Below are positions 19,373 to 31,800 of a stretch of 64,000 nt of DNA, in pieces. Under the pieces are notes generated by a model that did no database searches, was not told the origin of the DNA, and saw only the letters and a program-made list of their open reading frames with translations. The DNA is from Litoditis marina. Lineage: Eukaryota; Nematoda; Chromadorea; Rhabditida; Rhabditidae. Each line of letters opens with the position of its first letter. Within the stretch, counting starts at the first letter, position 1. The position numbers and the translations under genes were made by a program. Where the stretch lies: NCBI GenBank assembly GCA_964036275.1, contig OZ038435.1:16209920-16273919 (forward strand). Reading direction: 5' to 3'.

Positions 19373-22300
19373 TTATTTTGCTGGTTTTTTGCAGATGAAA
19401 TTGCGGGTAAATTCTTCCAGAGGTTCATTGTTCCACTTCCGATAGTGTCCATCGTCGCCAGTGCCGTCGGCAAAGAGCTGTGAATGCTTGATAAAGCAAT
19501 ATGTTCTAATTGCTGTCCCTATGCCCATAAAGTATGATGAACAAGACAGGTCTCTACATGAGACGTTCGCAGAACCACTTTCTGCAGCCACAATATCTTA
19601 CCTTTTATCTCACACTTTGAACAAACTCTACCATTTATGCGAACTTCCATTTATGCGAATTGAAAACTTTCTCTGATTACTTCAGAGGTATTCATCCTAA
19701 AACCAACCACTATACTCAAAAGATCCACCGGATTGCTTGGATTAGTTCCGTCATGAACCCATGCCGTGTAGTCAACCTGAAATATCATGTAGATTTTACA
19801 CTTTTGAAGGAGCCAGGAAAGAATTCTTCACGCAAAAATCAGTATTCTGGCTAAGTTCTACTCAGAATACCTCATGGGTTTCAAATTTGTCACACGCTGA
19901 CTTATAATGTTTATAGAGTCCCTGGCGAAACTTACTATACAAGTTGCAAAACAAAATTATCTAAATATACGTTTCGAGGGATCCCCAGACAATTTCGGAG
20001 ACGTCGGTCCGAATATCGTTGGGTATTGGGAAGTAATTTGTAGAAAGCGCAAATTCCCCGGCTTCAGGCGCTGTTTTTAATTTTTGTTTTATTGTCTTAT
20101 ACTTATTACCCTCCGGACGAATAAGGTAGTGATTGTTTGTGAAAGAAAACAAGTGAAATGTTCTGAAATTCAGAGAAAGTCTCACGTTTGTCTTATCCGT
20201 CCAAACCCACGCAGTGTTTTCGTTGGTACGATATAAGCCTATTCTGGTTCCTTCGTGGAAATCTGGAGCGATCGCTCCCGAGGCCGCAAGCTCTCAATTT
20301 CATATATGTTACAATTAGTAAATATCTAGTCGAACCCAAAAACCGGACTTTCTTTTAATCATTCGGCCAAGGCTGCTGATTCTATCCCTACGTCTTTCCA
20401 TATGTACACTCTAGTGGACACTATGGAAATTCGCAAACTAGTCAATTTTGTCTGACATATATAAAGACTCAAGGACCCAACATTTCTACGAAGCTTTAGC
20501 GGTCCAATACGAATTTGCGATAAACTCACCTGATACAAATATGTTTTCATCATTGCTATGAATCGAGACCAAATGCGAATCGTGTTGCGTGCAGACATCT
20601 TCCGCTTCAAAGAAAGTTGCGTTGAGAAAAGACTGCAATCACGATCACGCGGTTCAAGGTAGAACTATAGTACTTGCGAAAAATGTTATACATTTGGCCC
20701 GAACTCATATCTCTCGGTTTTCAGAACAAAAGGTCATATCGTTGCTTTGCTCAGAAATTCATGGAGCTAAACACTAAACAAGACTTACTTTGTAACAGAA
20801 GTTTGTGTAACGCGTCCAGCCCCAATCGCAATGAACTGAAATTCATCTCAATCAGTGTGAACTCTCCTCGTTATGAAACACTTGCTAATGACAAGTTGAA
20901 AGACCCATTTGTTTTTGTATATAGATAATTATTTTGATTTAGATTTGACTGTATACAAACTCACTAGTCTCCGGACAACTCGTGGGTGTGGAGACTGGTT
21001 TAGATTGCAATGACATCTCACAAACAAATGGTTTCGCGGTGCTGGGATTGGAGTTTCTTCAAAGAAAAACAGTTATCAATATTATATATGTATCTATCTG
21101 AAAAGATGACGACAACATTTCAAATAACACTATGTTTTGCTGAGGAGAAAAATTCAATTTACTTTTGGTTAGGTTTGGCTGAAGTATTGAGCAAAACATT
21201 GGTTCACTCACACCCAGTTGTTAGTTCTCAGTTGCATTGCAGCTGTTTGATTGTTGGAAGGTTGACCTGAACAAAATCTAATGAATAGTGGAGTTTTAAC
21301 ATAAGGAGTGACGATCTTTTCAATGATTCATATTGGAGTGACAAGATAGTGATAAAAGTTTTTTCAGAAGTTTTTGTTATACGTCTAAATAAAGCGTAAA
21401 CTGGTTTCAGCTAGATAACTTCTTGTTTTCTGTCCCAATCCATCTATGTCTTTATGAACATTACAAATATTTCACAATTTTACCTGGAGCCCAATTTGTA
21501 TATTTGAACTCAGTTCCATCCGTCCACGACCAGCGATTGTTGAAAATGAAATTGGCACCAATCCAGAAATCAGAAAAGTTCGGCATTGAAAAGGCATGAG
21601 GAGCACTTTCTGTAAAAAACATTTTGTTTCCGACATTGCTGGATGGGGTATTATTCGCTCACAAGTAGGACTATTGAGTGGTGAAGGGTACTGCATAAAC
21701 ATCAACTGCATTGAAATCTGATTGTTTGATGAAACGGTACGCTAGTCCTTGCTCAAAAGATGCCCGAACCTCAGTCTCAGTCAACAAGACTCAAAACAGG
21801 CCAATTCTGAATGTAACCGGGTTTTTTGGTAACGTAGCCTGTTTTTAGTAACCCTTTTTCAGGTTACCTCACAAAACCGATAGGTAACCTAAAATTAAAA
21901 TCCCGTTACCGTACAATAACGGTGAAAAGCACATTGTTCATTGGAAAAACAGGTAACCGCTTCTTTATTTTTGGTTACCGACCGGTTACCTTCTGAGGTA
22001 ATCTGAAAAAAGGGTTACCAAGAACCGGTTAGGTTACCAAAAAACCCGGTTACATATATAATTCATCTTCAGAACCACCGAATGAAATTGGCTTAATGAA
22101 CTGGTATGCATTTCATCAGCATCGTAGAAGCACGCATACTATTTGTGTACCCAGAATAAATCACGTACCTGCAATAGTGGCCTCAACAAAACCATTTTCA
22201 ATCGATACCAGATGACCTCCTTCTTTGATACACGTCTCTTCTGCGTCAGAATAGGTGGCTGGGGAGGAGACGAACTTGAAACATCTAAAAATAAGGAAAT

Positions 22301-22631
22301 GAAAAGTTGGTTATCATCAGGTGTTCGAGTTATTCAGAGCTTTAACAATATTGACAGGAAAAGCCGTTCTCATGCGCAATCATTCAGCCCCTCAAAGAAC
22401 TTTTCAATCAGAAATAACTGAACGATCGGTGTGTGATATTGTCACGTTGAAAAGTCAACCCTAATATATTGCCCACCTAAAATTAAAACAAAATAGAAAA
22501 CGTTTTAGCACACAGTTGTATTAATATTGATTATCAACAAACCTGTTCAAGCTTATATCACACTTAGTGTTGAAATAGCTGTCTCCCAAAACTGCAAATA
22601 ATATGGAAACAAAGATAAGTGTTGAACGCAT
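19373..22631 (-). CDS. Gene 5: secreted double-CTLD (clec-type) protein, about 301 aa, CTLD2 lacks inner disulfide
   Basis: Ten exons: 22631-22543, 22284-22169, 21609-21484, 21266-21212, 21056-20965, 20835-20789, 20632-20530, 20292-20186, 19776-19711, 19477-19373; total 906 nt, open. The signal peptide is MRSTLIFVSILFAVLG. CTLD1 has CFKFVSSPATYSDAEETC, WIGANFIFNNRWSWTDGT, GQPSNNQTAAMQ and KPFVCEMS. CTLD2 has CDWGWTRYTNFCYK, SFLNATFFEAEDVC, RIGLYRTNENTAWVWTDK, VDYTAWVHDGTNPSNPVDL, and NFICKKPAK. Exon 9 has no cysteine and exon 10 reads KWNNEPLEEF where the paralogues have KWNNWHC, so both inner-disulfide cysteines are missing. The exon 9 donor is uncertain: 19711 or 19729 both keep phase 0. 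The exon 5 acceptor (TTTGAAG) is also weak. Confidence 0.82.
21812..22054. mobile_element. GGTTACC-rich miniature inverted-repeat element, copy 2 (intron 2 of gene 5)
   Basis: This 243-bp element begins TGTAACCGGGTTTTTTGGTA and ends with its near reverse complement, ACCAAAAAACCCGGTTACA. Outer flanks of the two full copies share TTCTGAATGTAACC-type sequence. It is homologous to 5887-6133 but inserted in a different intron (between exons 2 and 3), so the two insertions are independent or one was moved. Confidence 0.75.
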
Positions 22632-23439
22632 CGTGTCTGCCTGCAATGACTTATCTAAAAAGGCAGGACAGACTCTCAAACTGTTTAACCACTTTTCAAT
22701 GGTAACTGTGCCTTTATCAGCAGAACGTTAGTTCTTCACAGAACGAAATAATTCTGAGGATCTAATTGATAAAAGTACTGACCGTTGAAATTTGTACGGT
22801 GACGTGAAGCGCTTAGAGTGAACAGTTATCCGAGCACAAAATGTAATGTGATCTTTCTGTGGAAAACTTGATTTGAGCATTTTGAAACTATGTGAATGCG
22901 AGTATCTCAAAATAATTTTTCCGTAAATTTATGTATATGCATTGACTATCTTGTTCACCGGTGTCTCCGCATCATAATGGCTTAGTCAACGTAGTCATTG
23001 GTAGTCAAACCTAAAGAAGGACGATTATGGGGTTAATCGCAACGCTTCAGTTTTCTAAACCGCAATACTTTTTCTATTGCAGTTCAAAGGACCGTTGACT
23101 GGGGATTGGTGCACATAATCGTCCTGCTTTAACAATTCTGACTAACTGTCCTGTGGTAATTGTGGAGTCGGTTCGTCTCTCTCATGTTATGTATTATGTG
23201 TCCATCAACTGTGGAAGGGAGATGAAAACCGCACTGATAACAGAAAACATCCATTCAAAGTTTGTATTGAACATTGACAAAGCGTAAACTACAATGAACG
23301 TTTTAGCCAGCGCAAACCATGAACTCGTCTTGAAAATTACGTTAGGTTTTTAACAAGAGCATAATGTATCATTAATAGCACTGACACTCAAAATCAAACA
23401 TATAGACAAGAAAAACTCAGCAATCTTGAAAACATGTTT
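22632..23439. other. Intergenic spacer between gene 6 and gene 5
   Basis: Apart from the 121-bp foldback element at 23012-23132, nothing was recognised. The promoter of gene 5 is expected in the left part. Confidence 0.5.
23012..23132. repeat. Small foldback (MITE-like) element, 121 bp
   Basis: The ends TAAAGAAGGACGATTATG and CATAATCGTCCTGCTTTAA are inverted repeats of about 18 bp with one mismatch. The interior is about 80 bp and non-coding. Confidence 0.65.
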
Positions 23440-26400
23440 TCATGCCGGTTTTTTGCAGACGAAATTTCTTTGCGGAATATCACAGGTCCAGTTGGTCCAT
23501 TCTCTGCTGTTCCATTCGCTTTCGTCATACCAACCATCGGCGACCAACTGATAATAATCAAAATATCCATTCTCAGAAACAGAATCTCATTTTTTTTCCG
23601 ACGCTCGTAATCAAAAAGACTGCGCTCGATAATTTATGATGATATCAGATCCGAACCTCATTCATGCCTAGTGTTTTTCATGTATTTTACTCCTACCTAG
23701 TATGAGATTACAGTCTCTGTTGGAATAGTTTCAATAAAGTAACACACCAAGGCTAAGCTGTTGCCAAAAGAGTTTGTTATGATCACAGAGAATGAGCTGG
23801 CTAGGGTTGCTTCCTACCCGACACCGTCTTCTGACGTTTAACGCACTGTTTGTTATCATGGGCGGTTTAAACATATGTTTTTCTTAGTGTGTCAAAGGAA
23901 AACTCGAGGCACACGAGAGAAATTTAATCAATCAATTTTAACACACAAGTGACTCACCGCTGCACAATGATAATCATTTCCATTTGCTGGAACGCCAGTT
24001 CCCCAAATAGTATAGTTTATCTGCAGAGGATATCGTATTAATGACTATTTCAAATACAACTCACAACAATCTTGGAATGGTTGACTAGGGAAGTTGAAAA
24101 AATACAGAGCTCTGTATTGTGAGAGACCTCAATAAGGCATCTGTTGTGAACTCACCTTAGTTCCATCCGTCCAGACCCAAGGACCATTTGGTCTGTGCAA
24201 ACCAATCCAGGTGAGATCAGTAATAAGATTAGCAGTTTGTCCGCGCTTAGAAATATCTGGGAAAAAATGTGAAGAAATGCTTTTTGTTCAAATCTTCAGG
24301 AACGATTAAACACGATGAATCAATTAAATGAATTCCACAGAGAACATTGAGCTGATAGTTTACCTGAGACGAAAAAATTTTCTTTGTCACTGTGAATTGA
24401 TACGAGATGGGCGTCATATTCCTGGCATCTAGCTTCCGCATCATCGAAAGTAGAATTGAAAAACGGCTTAAAGATGGTAAATTTGAATACATTGTGCAGC
24501 TTCCTTTAAAAAGTCATGTTTTGTGAATCTGTTAACCATATCGACAAGTTACTGTCTTCCAGAAATCAAACTTTCCAAACTCGAGGTATAACTCACTCAC
24601 CTTGTAACAATATTCGTTGTAAGGTGTCCATCCCAACTCGCATTGAACTGAAATTCCACACGAATACATTCCATATCAATCTGCTTGAATTCAGGATATT
24701 AATGCTTGTTTTGGAACTGAGGTGTGGTTAATTTGTGTATGATATCATAATGGCGACGAGGGCCCGTGTGATGTTACCAAAATGTTATAAAAGGAGAATA
24801 TCATCAATACTTATGGAACTTCATGAAACCCTGTACCCTGTACGACCGTATTCACAAGAGCAAGTAATATATTTGAAGAGAATGTTCCTCATCCAAAATT
24901 CTGGATAGTCAGAAAAAGTGCCCGACACGTTGGAGCGTAAATTAGAAACAAAGTGAGCCAAATACTGTTTCAGTACCACATACCGTACATATGTTAAGAG
25001 ATTCTTCTTCTTGATTACTCACAGGTTTTAGGACAACTGGGTGACGTGGGGGTTTGCGAAGACTGCATTGCAATCTCACACACAAACGGTTTAAGAGTAG
25101 TTGGATCAGCAGTTCTGAACAAAACGATGAGTTATAGGCTCTTAGCGAATCATTCTGAATCAATTATCAAGTGTGCACGTTTTTGTTTATACCTGACAAA
25201 AACACTGTGAGTCAACAAACATGTAACATAGCCATGTACTGTATTCTCCATGACTCATTCAACCAGAAAAATAACTAGCATTAGTAAACTCACATCCAAA
25301 GGTTGGTTTTCAGTTGCATTGCCGCTGACTCATTGGTTGCAGGTTGGCCTGAGTGATAAGGGGACAGTCGTGAAAGTAGATTCGTTCAAAACTAAGTCTA
25401 TTCGAACAATTTTTCAAAGGTAGTGAAAACAAATTATTAGATGAGAAGGAATATTTCTTTGGAATTATGTAGTTTTTTCTCGCGATTCAAATAGCTCTCA
25501 CATTAACTCCGTTGCATGCGGTTTGTGAATAATACTTCTGGGAATATTTCTGTAATCAAACCCCACTTGGTGCCCAGTTCGTGTAATTGAATGCAGTTCC
25601 ATCCGTCCACGACCAATGGTTGTTAAATATGAAGTTGGCACCGATCCAGAAATAGGAGAAATTAGGCGAAGAAAACGCGTGTGTCGCACTTTCTGAAATT
25701 GATTGGCAAAAATGAATGCTTTTAATCTTACTCGCCCAATGAATGCACGGTCTCAGTTTGCCTCCCATTTTGTTTCATTGTACGAAGTATTTTGTCGACG
25801 AATTTCAAGTTTAAAAGATCGATATTTATTCAATTCACTTCTGATCGTTTTCAAGTGACGTTTGTCACTGCCCTTCTCATGCTAGGTTTTCCACTGGTAG
25901 TTGGAAAGAATCATCAGCCATTCAGATTGGTACTATGGAATAAAGAACTGTGGTTCAATTACTACCTTGGTTTTTTCCCATCACAATTTGCTCGAGTCGG
26001 GAAATTCTTAATCCACGTGAATTCAGCTAGTTTAGTTCATGAAGTTTATAATTACCAAGAACTGGTTAGATTGCTGTATTGAAACGTTATATAATTTTAA
26101 AAACAAGCATATCTTCAATGAAATACATTCGAATATTAACTTCATACTGCATGAGTAATATATTTGAAAATATTCAAATATACCTCCAATGGCAGCTCCA
26201 ACAAAACCATTTTGAATCGATACCAGATGCCCTCCTTTTTCGATACATGTTTCCTCTGCATCAGTGTATGTGGCTGGGGAGGACACATACTTGAAACATC
26301 TAAAATGTGCATTATCTCGCTCGAAAAACATGTTTTAATTTACATTATAAACAATAATAAACGGGTACATGTGAAATTGCAATAAGTCAAACCTGCTCAA

Positions 26401-26484
26401 ACTTGTGTCACAGTTGGTATCAAAGTAACCATTATCTCCCCAAACGTGGAGAATTGTCGAAAGGAATATCAGAATAGAACGCAT
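23440..26484 (-). CDS. Gene 6: secreted double-CTLD (clec-type) protein, 300 aa
   Basis: Ten exons: 26484-26393, 26299-26184, 25692-25567, 25348-25294, 25114-25023, 24647-24601, 24466-24364, 24256-24156, 24020-23958, 23547-23440; total 903 nt, open, GT..AG throughout. The signal peptide is MRSILIFLSTILHVWG. CTLD1 has CFKYVSSPATYTDAEETC, WIGANFIFNNHWSWTDGT, SQPATNESAAMQ and KPFVCEIA. A short linker rich in Ser, Thr and Pro leads to CTLD2: CELGWTPYNEYCYK, PFFNSTFDDAEARC, DLTWIGLHRPNGPWVWTDG, YHC, NWTC, NFVCKKPA. CTLD2 keeps all four framework cysteines; CTLD1 lacks the inner pair. The loop triplets (QPA, VPA) are not EPN, QPD or another standard calcium/sugar motif. NYT, NST and NWT are possible N-glycosylation sites. 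This is the most upstream and cleanest gene of the cluster. Confidence 0.9.
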
Positions 26485-27086
26485 CCCAAGAAGCGCTGAC
26501 TAGTCGGAAGAAACCAACAGGAATTAGGCCGTGTTATCACTTTTTGAAATGTTGTCTTTATCGAAACGACACATGCACTTATCAGACCAAGATAGTGTAT
26601 GTCCCTGAAATAAACAGTCGATACACTCAAATCGATTTATATTCGATTGAGTCGTAGACCGCAAATAAAAAAATCTCGACTATGCGCGTTAGAAGTGCCA
26701 TCAGTCTATACCAGAATTTAAAAACTTCGAACGGAAATCACTGGGATCTAACTGCGCACACTGCGTGATATACAACAAATAAACTTGCTTCGGGAGCAAT
26801 GAACCATTCTATTTTTTGGATTTTGCCTTCACGTACAATGTCGACAGAACTTCACGAACCCGTCTTCAGAATTCTACTGCAATATTCCGCCATATCTATT
26901 CGTATTTCATATTTCCTATGTACAACTTTTTGACTTACTGCTTTTTCGTCAGAATATTTGTCTAAAAGGGAAGAACTTCCCCCACACTGATTGAAAAAGT
27001 GTTGATGAACTACGTCTAAATAATATGAATTAATAATCGGCTCACCGTAACACAGTTGTTTAACCACTGAGACATGGGAATAAATA
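26485..27086. other. Upstream flank of gene 6, no gene seen
   Basis: No CTLD exon, RNA gene or clear repeat was recognised. An 83-codon minus-strand frame at 26852-27103 has no similarity I can name. The promoter of gene 6 would be in the left part. Confidence 0.5.
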
Positions 27087-27127
27087 GTCGCAAAATTGAT
27101 CATGAGCCAAAATGGTCTATTTAGCGA
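27087..27127 (+). repeat. Isolated satellite fragment outside the array
   Basis: GTCGCAAAATTGATCATGAG and the following GCCAAAATGGTCTATTT match the satellite unit with one or two substitutions over about 40 bp. It sits more than 1 kb left of the array and directly abuts the double-hairpin element. Its ends form a short inverted repeat (TAGTCGC..GCGACTA). Confidence 0.85.
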
Positions 27128-27194
27128 CTAGTGGGTCCCGCGGCTGACGCCGCGGGCCCCGCTAGCTGGGGGTGCCCCCCAGACCCCCGCGTGT
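27128..27194 (-). repeat. GC-rich double-hairpin element, copy B (inverted relative to copy A)
   Basis: On the minus strand it reads CACGCGGGGGTCTGGGGGG, then a hairpin CTGGGGGG-CA-CCCCCAG (27166-27182), then CCCGCGGC-GTCA-GCCGCGGG (27137-27156), then CTAG (27128-27131). The order and most bases match copy A at 10789-10858. One stem position differs as a compensated pair (A-T in copy A, C-G here). Confidence 0.7.
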
Positions 27195-28178
27195 TTGTCA
27201 TGTTCGAAATCGTAAAAAAAAGTTAAGGCATCAAAGATCATGTTGACAGTTTTCGTCATGTGACTCATCATGTGACTTATGACGTCATCAATTTTGTAGG
27301 TGAAATTCAACAACGTATATCTCGCGAACGACTGAACTTTTTTTCGATATTTTGTCACGATAGAGCACTACTTAGTGATTAATCTTCACACTAAAATAAC
27401 TGTACTTGTTCAACTCTTTCGAAAATTTGGCAAACAAAAACCCGATATTTCTCGAAAAGAAAACACTTGCTCTCAACTTTTTTTCTGATGTAGTTGATTC
27501 TCATGCATAACTCATACTGTTGGAAGAATGAGGAAAAGTTTAAGTCAGTTTGAAAATTTTCGGGCCGTTTTTGACCATTTTACATCTTCATGTAACTAAT
27601 CAATAAATCGATATTATCGATTTTTTATAATTGAAAGTCATAATTATTTTGGGTCCCTTATATGTATGTCGAGTTTCAAGACAATAAAGGTAGGGGTTGT
27701 CTCGGGACGTTAAGGCGTAAAATATCATGTCTGATTTCGAGTCCTCATGAAAAATCGATAAATCAATATCAGAGAAATTCCTCAAAAAGACCCTCTCAGA
27801 TTTTGAAGTAGTACTCGTAGTAGAAGTTTTGAGTCGATCAGGCCAAGTTTTTCATTTTAGATAGGGGGTATCAATCGATTTTGCTAAAGTCAACTTTTCG
27901 GTAGATCAAATTATCGATTTTTTGTTATCATCAACTTTGTTTCCCATCCGAGTTGTGTTGATGGTAGAAAGCACGTAGGCCACGGTCGCACGGCTGGCAA
28001 GTTACAGATACGTAAAATCTGAGTAGGGGTCATAAAGATGTGCATTAAAAAGCATTAAGGCCCTAAATGAAAAATCGTACGGGGGCGCTGTGCTTAGAAA
28101 ACTTGGAGGTATAAATGGTAGCAGTTACGAGAGGACAGCCTGAAGTTTATCGTCACGCTTTCGTTGTTATGTATAGGT
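27195..28178. other. Non-coding flank between hairpin element and satellite array
   Basis: AT-rich DNA with features seen in nematode transposon-derived sequence: a TTATGACGTCATC site near 27278 and long phrases without exon structure. No gene, RNA or tandem repeat was recognised. If copy B is a transposon end, this stretch would be inside that element. Confidence 0.5.
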
Positions 28179-28608
28179 GGCCAAAAATGGCTATTTTTGG
28201 AATTGTTAATTATCTGTATAAAACGATATTAGAAGCTATTGCGAGTGGTTTGGTCGCCAATTGACGAGTTTTGAGTTGCGACGTCTAATACCGTAGTTTT
28301 TGCGACGTCATGACGTCGCAAAATTGAACATGAGCCAAAATGGTCTATTTTGCGAAAATAAGATTTGGAATGGTTAATTTTTTGAATAAAACGATATTAG
28401 AAGCTATTGCAAGTGGTTTGGTCGCCATTTGACAAGTTTGGAGTTGCGACGTCAAATACCGTAGTTTTTGCGACGTCATGACGTCGCAAAATTGAACATG
28501 AGCCAAAATGGTGTATTTTGCGAAAATAAGATTTGGAATGGTTAACTATTTGAATAAAACGATATTAGAAGCTATTGCAAGTGGTTTGGTCGCCATTTGA
28601 CAAGTTTT

Positions 28609-28895
28609 CACTCTGAAACAACATTTATCAAATCAGAACCGATAAAATATGGAGAGAAAGGATTATTTCTACCCAGATGTACAACATTGCATTTGTCTAC
28701 CGCCAAAGTCAATTGCCAGCTCTTCACCCACGCACAGAAGCGATCAATAACTTTTTGAAAATGTACTCTGGACTTTACATTACCTTTCTCAAAAACAACA
28801 AATAATTTTATATCGTCTGCAAACGCTCTAATGTGTACATCTGGGGTAAGAGGAAGAGACAAATAGACATCATTAATAAATATCGAGAAGAGAAG
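28609..28895 (-). mobile_element. LINE reverse-transcriptase fragment 1 embedded in the satellite
   Basis: This 287-bp insert replaces the GAGTTGCGACGTCAA part of one monomer. On the minus strand it is open throughout and reads LLFSIFINDVYLSLPL at its start, then AFADDIKLF (the catalytic F/YADD box), CAWVKSWQLTLAVDKC, and FIGSDLINVVSE before a stop made at the junction. This is the palm region of a CR1/Jockey-like non-LTR reverse transcriptase, roughly 95 residues of a much longer enzyme, so it is non-functional. It differs from copies 2-6 at two adjacent-base pairs (28740-28741 and 28865-28866), giving Arg and Tyr where the others have His. Confidence 0.9.
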
Positions 28896-31800
28896 AATAC
28901 CGTAGTTTTCGCGACGTCAAATACCGTAGTTTTCGCGACGTCATGACGTCGCAAAATTGAACACGAGCCAAAATGGTCTATTTTGCAAAAATAAGATTTG
29001 GAATGGTAAATTATCTGTATGAAACGATATTAGAAGCTATTGCAAGTGGTTTGGTCGCCAATTGACAAGTTTTGAGCTGCGACGTCAAATACCGTAGTTT
29101 TTGCGACGTCATGACGTCGCAAAATTGAACATGAGCCAAAATGGTCTATTTCGCGAAAATAAGATTTGGAATGGTTAATTATTTAATGAAACGATAGAAG
29201 AAACTATTGCAAGTGGTTTGGTCGCCAAATGACAAGTTTTGAGTTGCGACGTCAAATACCGTAGTTTTTGCGACGTCATGACGTCGCAAAATCGAACATG
29301 AGCCAAAATGGTCTATTTTGCGAAAATAAGATTTGGGATGGTTAATTATCTGTATAAAACGATATTAGAAGCTATTGCAAGTGGTTTGGTCGCCAATTGA
29401 CAAGCATTGAGTTGCGACGTCAAATACCGTAGTTTTTGCGACGTCATGACGTCGCAAAATTGAGCATGAGCCAAAATGGTCTATTTTGCGAAAATAAGAT
29501 TTAGAATGGTTAACTATTTGAATAAAACGATATTAGAAGCTATTGCAAGTGGTTTGGTCGCCAATTGACAAGTTTTGAGTTGCGACGTCAAATACCGTAG
29601 TTTTTGCGACGTCATGACGTCGCAAAATTGAACATGAGCCAAAATGGTCTATTTTGCGAAAATAAGATTTGGAATGATTAATTATTTGAATAAAACTATA
29701 TTAGAAGCTACTGCAAGTGGTTTGGTCGCCAATTGACAATTTTTGAGTTGCGACGTCAAATACCGTAGTTTTTGCGACGTCATGACGTCGCAAAATTGAA
29801 CATGAGCCAAAATGGTCTATTTTGCAAAAATAAGATTTGGAATGGTTAATTATTTAATGAAACGATATTAGAAACTATTGCAAGTGGTTTGGTCGCCAAA
29901 TGACAAGTTTTGAGTTGCGACGTCAAATGCCGTAGTTTTTGCGACGTCATGACGTCGCAAAATTGAACATGAGCCAAAATGGTCTATTTTGCGAAAATAA
30001 GATTTGGAATGGTTAATTATTTGAATAAAACGATATTAGAAGTTATTGCAAGTGGTTTGGTCGCCAATTGACAAGTTTTGAGTTGCGACGTCAAATACCG
30101 TAGTTTTTGCGACGTCATGACGTCGCGATATTGAACACGAGCCAAAATGGTCTATTTTGCAAAAATAAGATTTGGAATGGTTAATTATCTGTATAAAACG
30201 ATATTAGAAGCTATTGCAAGTGGTTTGGTCGCCAATTGACAAGTTTTAAGTTGCGACGTCAAATACCGTAGTTTTTGCGACGTCATGACGTCGCAAAATT
30301 GAACATGAGCCAAAATGGTCTATTTCGCGAAAATAAGATTTGGAATGGTTAATTATTTAATGAAACGATATAAGAAACTATTGCAAGTGGTTTGGTCGCC
30401 AAATGACAAGTTTTGAGTTGCGACGTCAAATACCGTAGTTTTTGCGACGTCATGACGTCGCAAAATCGAACATGAGCCAAAATGGTCTATTTTGCGAAAA
30501 TAAGATTTGGGATGGTTAATTATCTGTATAAAACGATATTAGAAGCTATTGCAAGTGGTTTGGTCGCCAATTGACAAGCATTGAGTTGCGACGTCAAATA
30601 CCGTAGTTTTTGCGACGTCATGACGTCGCAAAATTGAGCATGAGCCAAAATGGTCTATTTTGCGAAAATAAGATTTAGAATGGTTAACTATTTGAATAAA
30701 ACGATATTAGAAGCTATTGCAAGTGGTTTGGTCGCCAATTGACAAGTTTTGAGTTGCGACGTCAAATACCGTAGTTTTTGCGACGTCATGACGTCGCAAA
30801 ATTGAACATGAGCCAAAATGGTCTATTTTGCGAAAATAAGATTTGGAATGGTTAATTATCTGTATAAAACGACATTAGAAGCAATTGCAAGTTTTTGGTC
30901 GCCAATTGACAAGTTTTAAGTTGCGACGTCAAAAACCGTAGTTTTTGCGACGTCATGACGTCGCAAAATTGAACATGAGCCAAAATGGTCTATTTTGCGA
31001 AAATAAGATTTGGAATGGTTAATTATTTGAATAAAACTATATTAGAAGCTACTGCAAGTGGTTTGGTCGCCAATTGACAAGTTTTGAGTTGCGACGTCAA
31101 ATACCGTAGTTTTTGCGACGTCATGACGTAGCAAAATTGAACATGAGCCAAAATGGTCTATTTTGCAAAAATAAGATTTGGAATGGTTAATTATCTGTAT
31201 AAAACGATATTAGAAGCTATTGCAAGTGGTTTGGTCGCCAATTGACAAGTTTTGAGTTGCGACGTCAAATGCCGTAGTTTTTGCGACGTCATGACGTCGC
31301 AACATTGAACATGAGCCAAAATGGTCTATTTCGCGAAAATAAGATTTGGAATGGTTAATTATTTAATGAAACGATATAAGAAACTATTGCAAGTGGTTTG
31401 GTCGCCAAATGACAAGTTTTGAGTTGCGACGTCAAATACCGTAGTTTTTGCGACGTCATGACGTCGCAAAATCGAACATGAGCCAAAATGGTCTATTTTG
31501 CGAAAATAAGATTTGGGATGGTTAATTATCTGTATAAAACGATATTAGAAGCTATTGCAAGTGGTTTGGTCGCCAATTGACAAGCATTGAGTTGCGACGT
31601 CAAATACCGTAGTTTTTGCGACGTCATGACGTCGCAAAATTGAGCATGAGCCAAAATGGTCTATTTTGCGAAAATAAGATTTAGAATGGTTAACTATTTG
31701 AATAAAACGATATTAGAAGCTATTGCAAGTGGTTTGGTCGCCAATTGACAAGTTTTGAGTTGCGACGTCAAATACCGTAGTTTTTGCGACGTCATGACGT

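Noticed and set aside
28609..28895. RT fragment as a domesticated small gene because it stays open in all six copies
   Set aside because: The copies are near-identical through recent amplification, so openness is not independent evidence. The stop is supplied by the junction and only a part of the RT palm is present.
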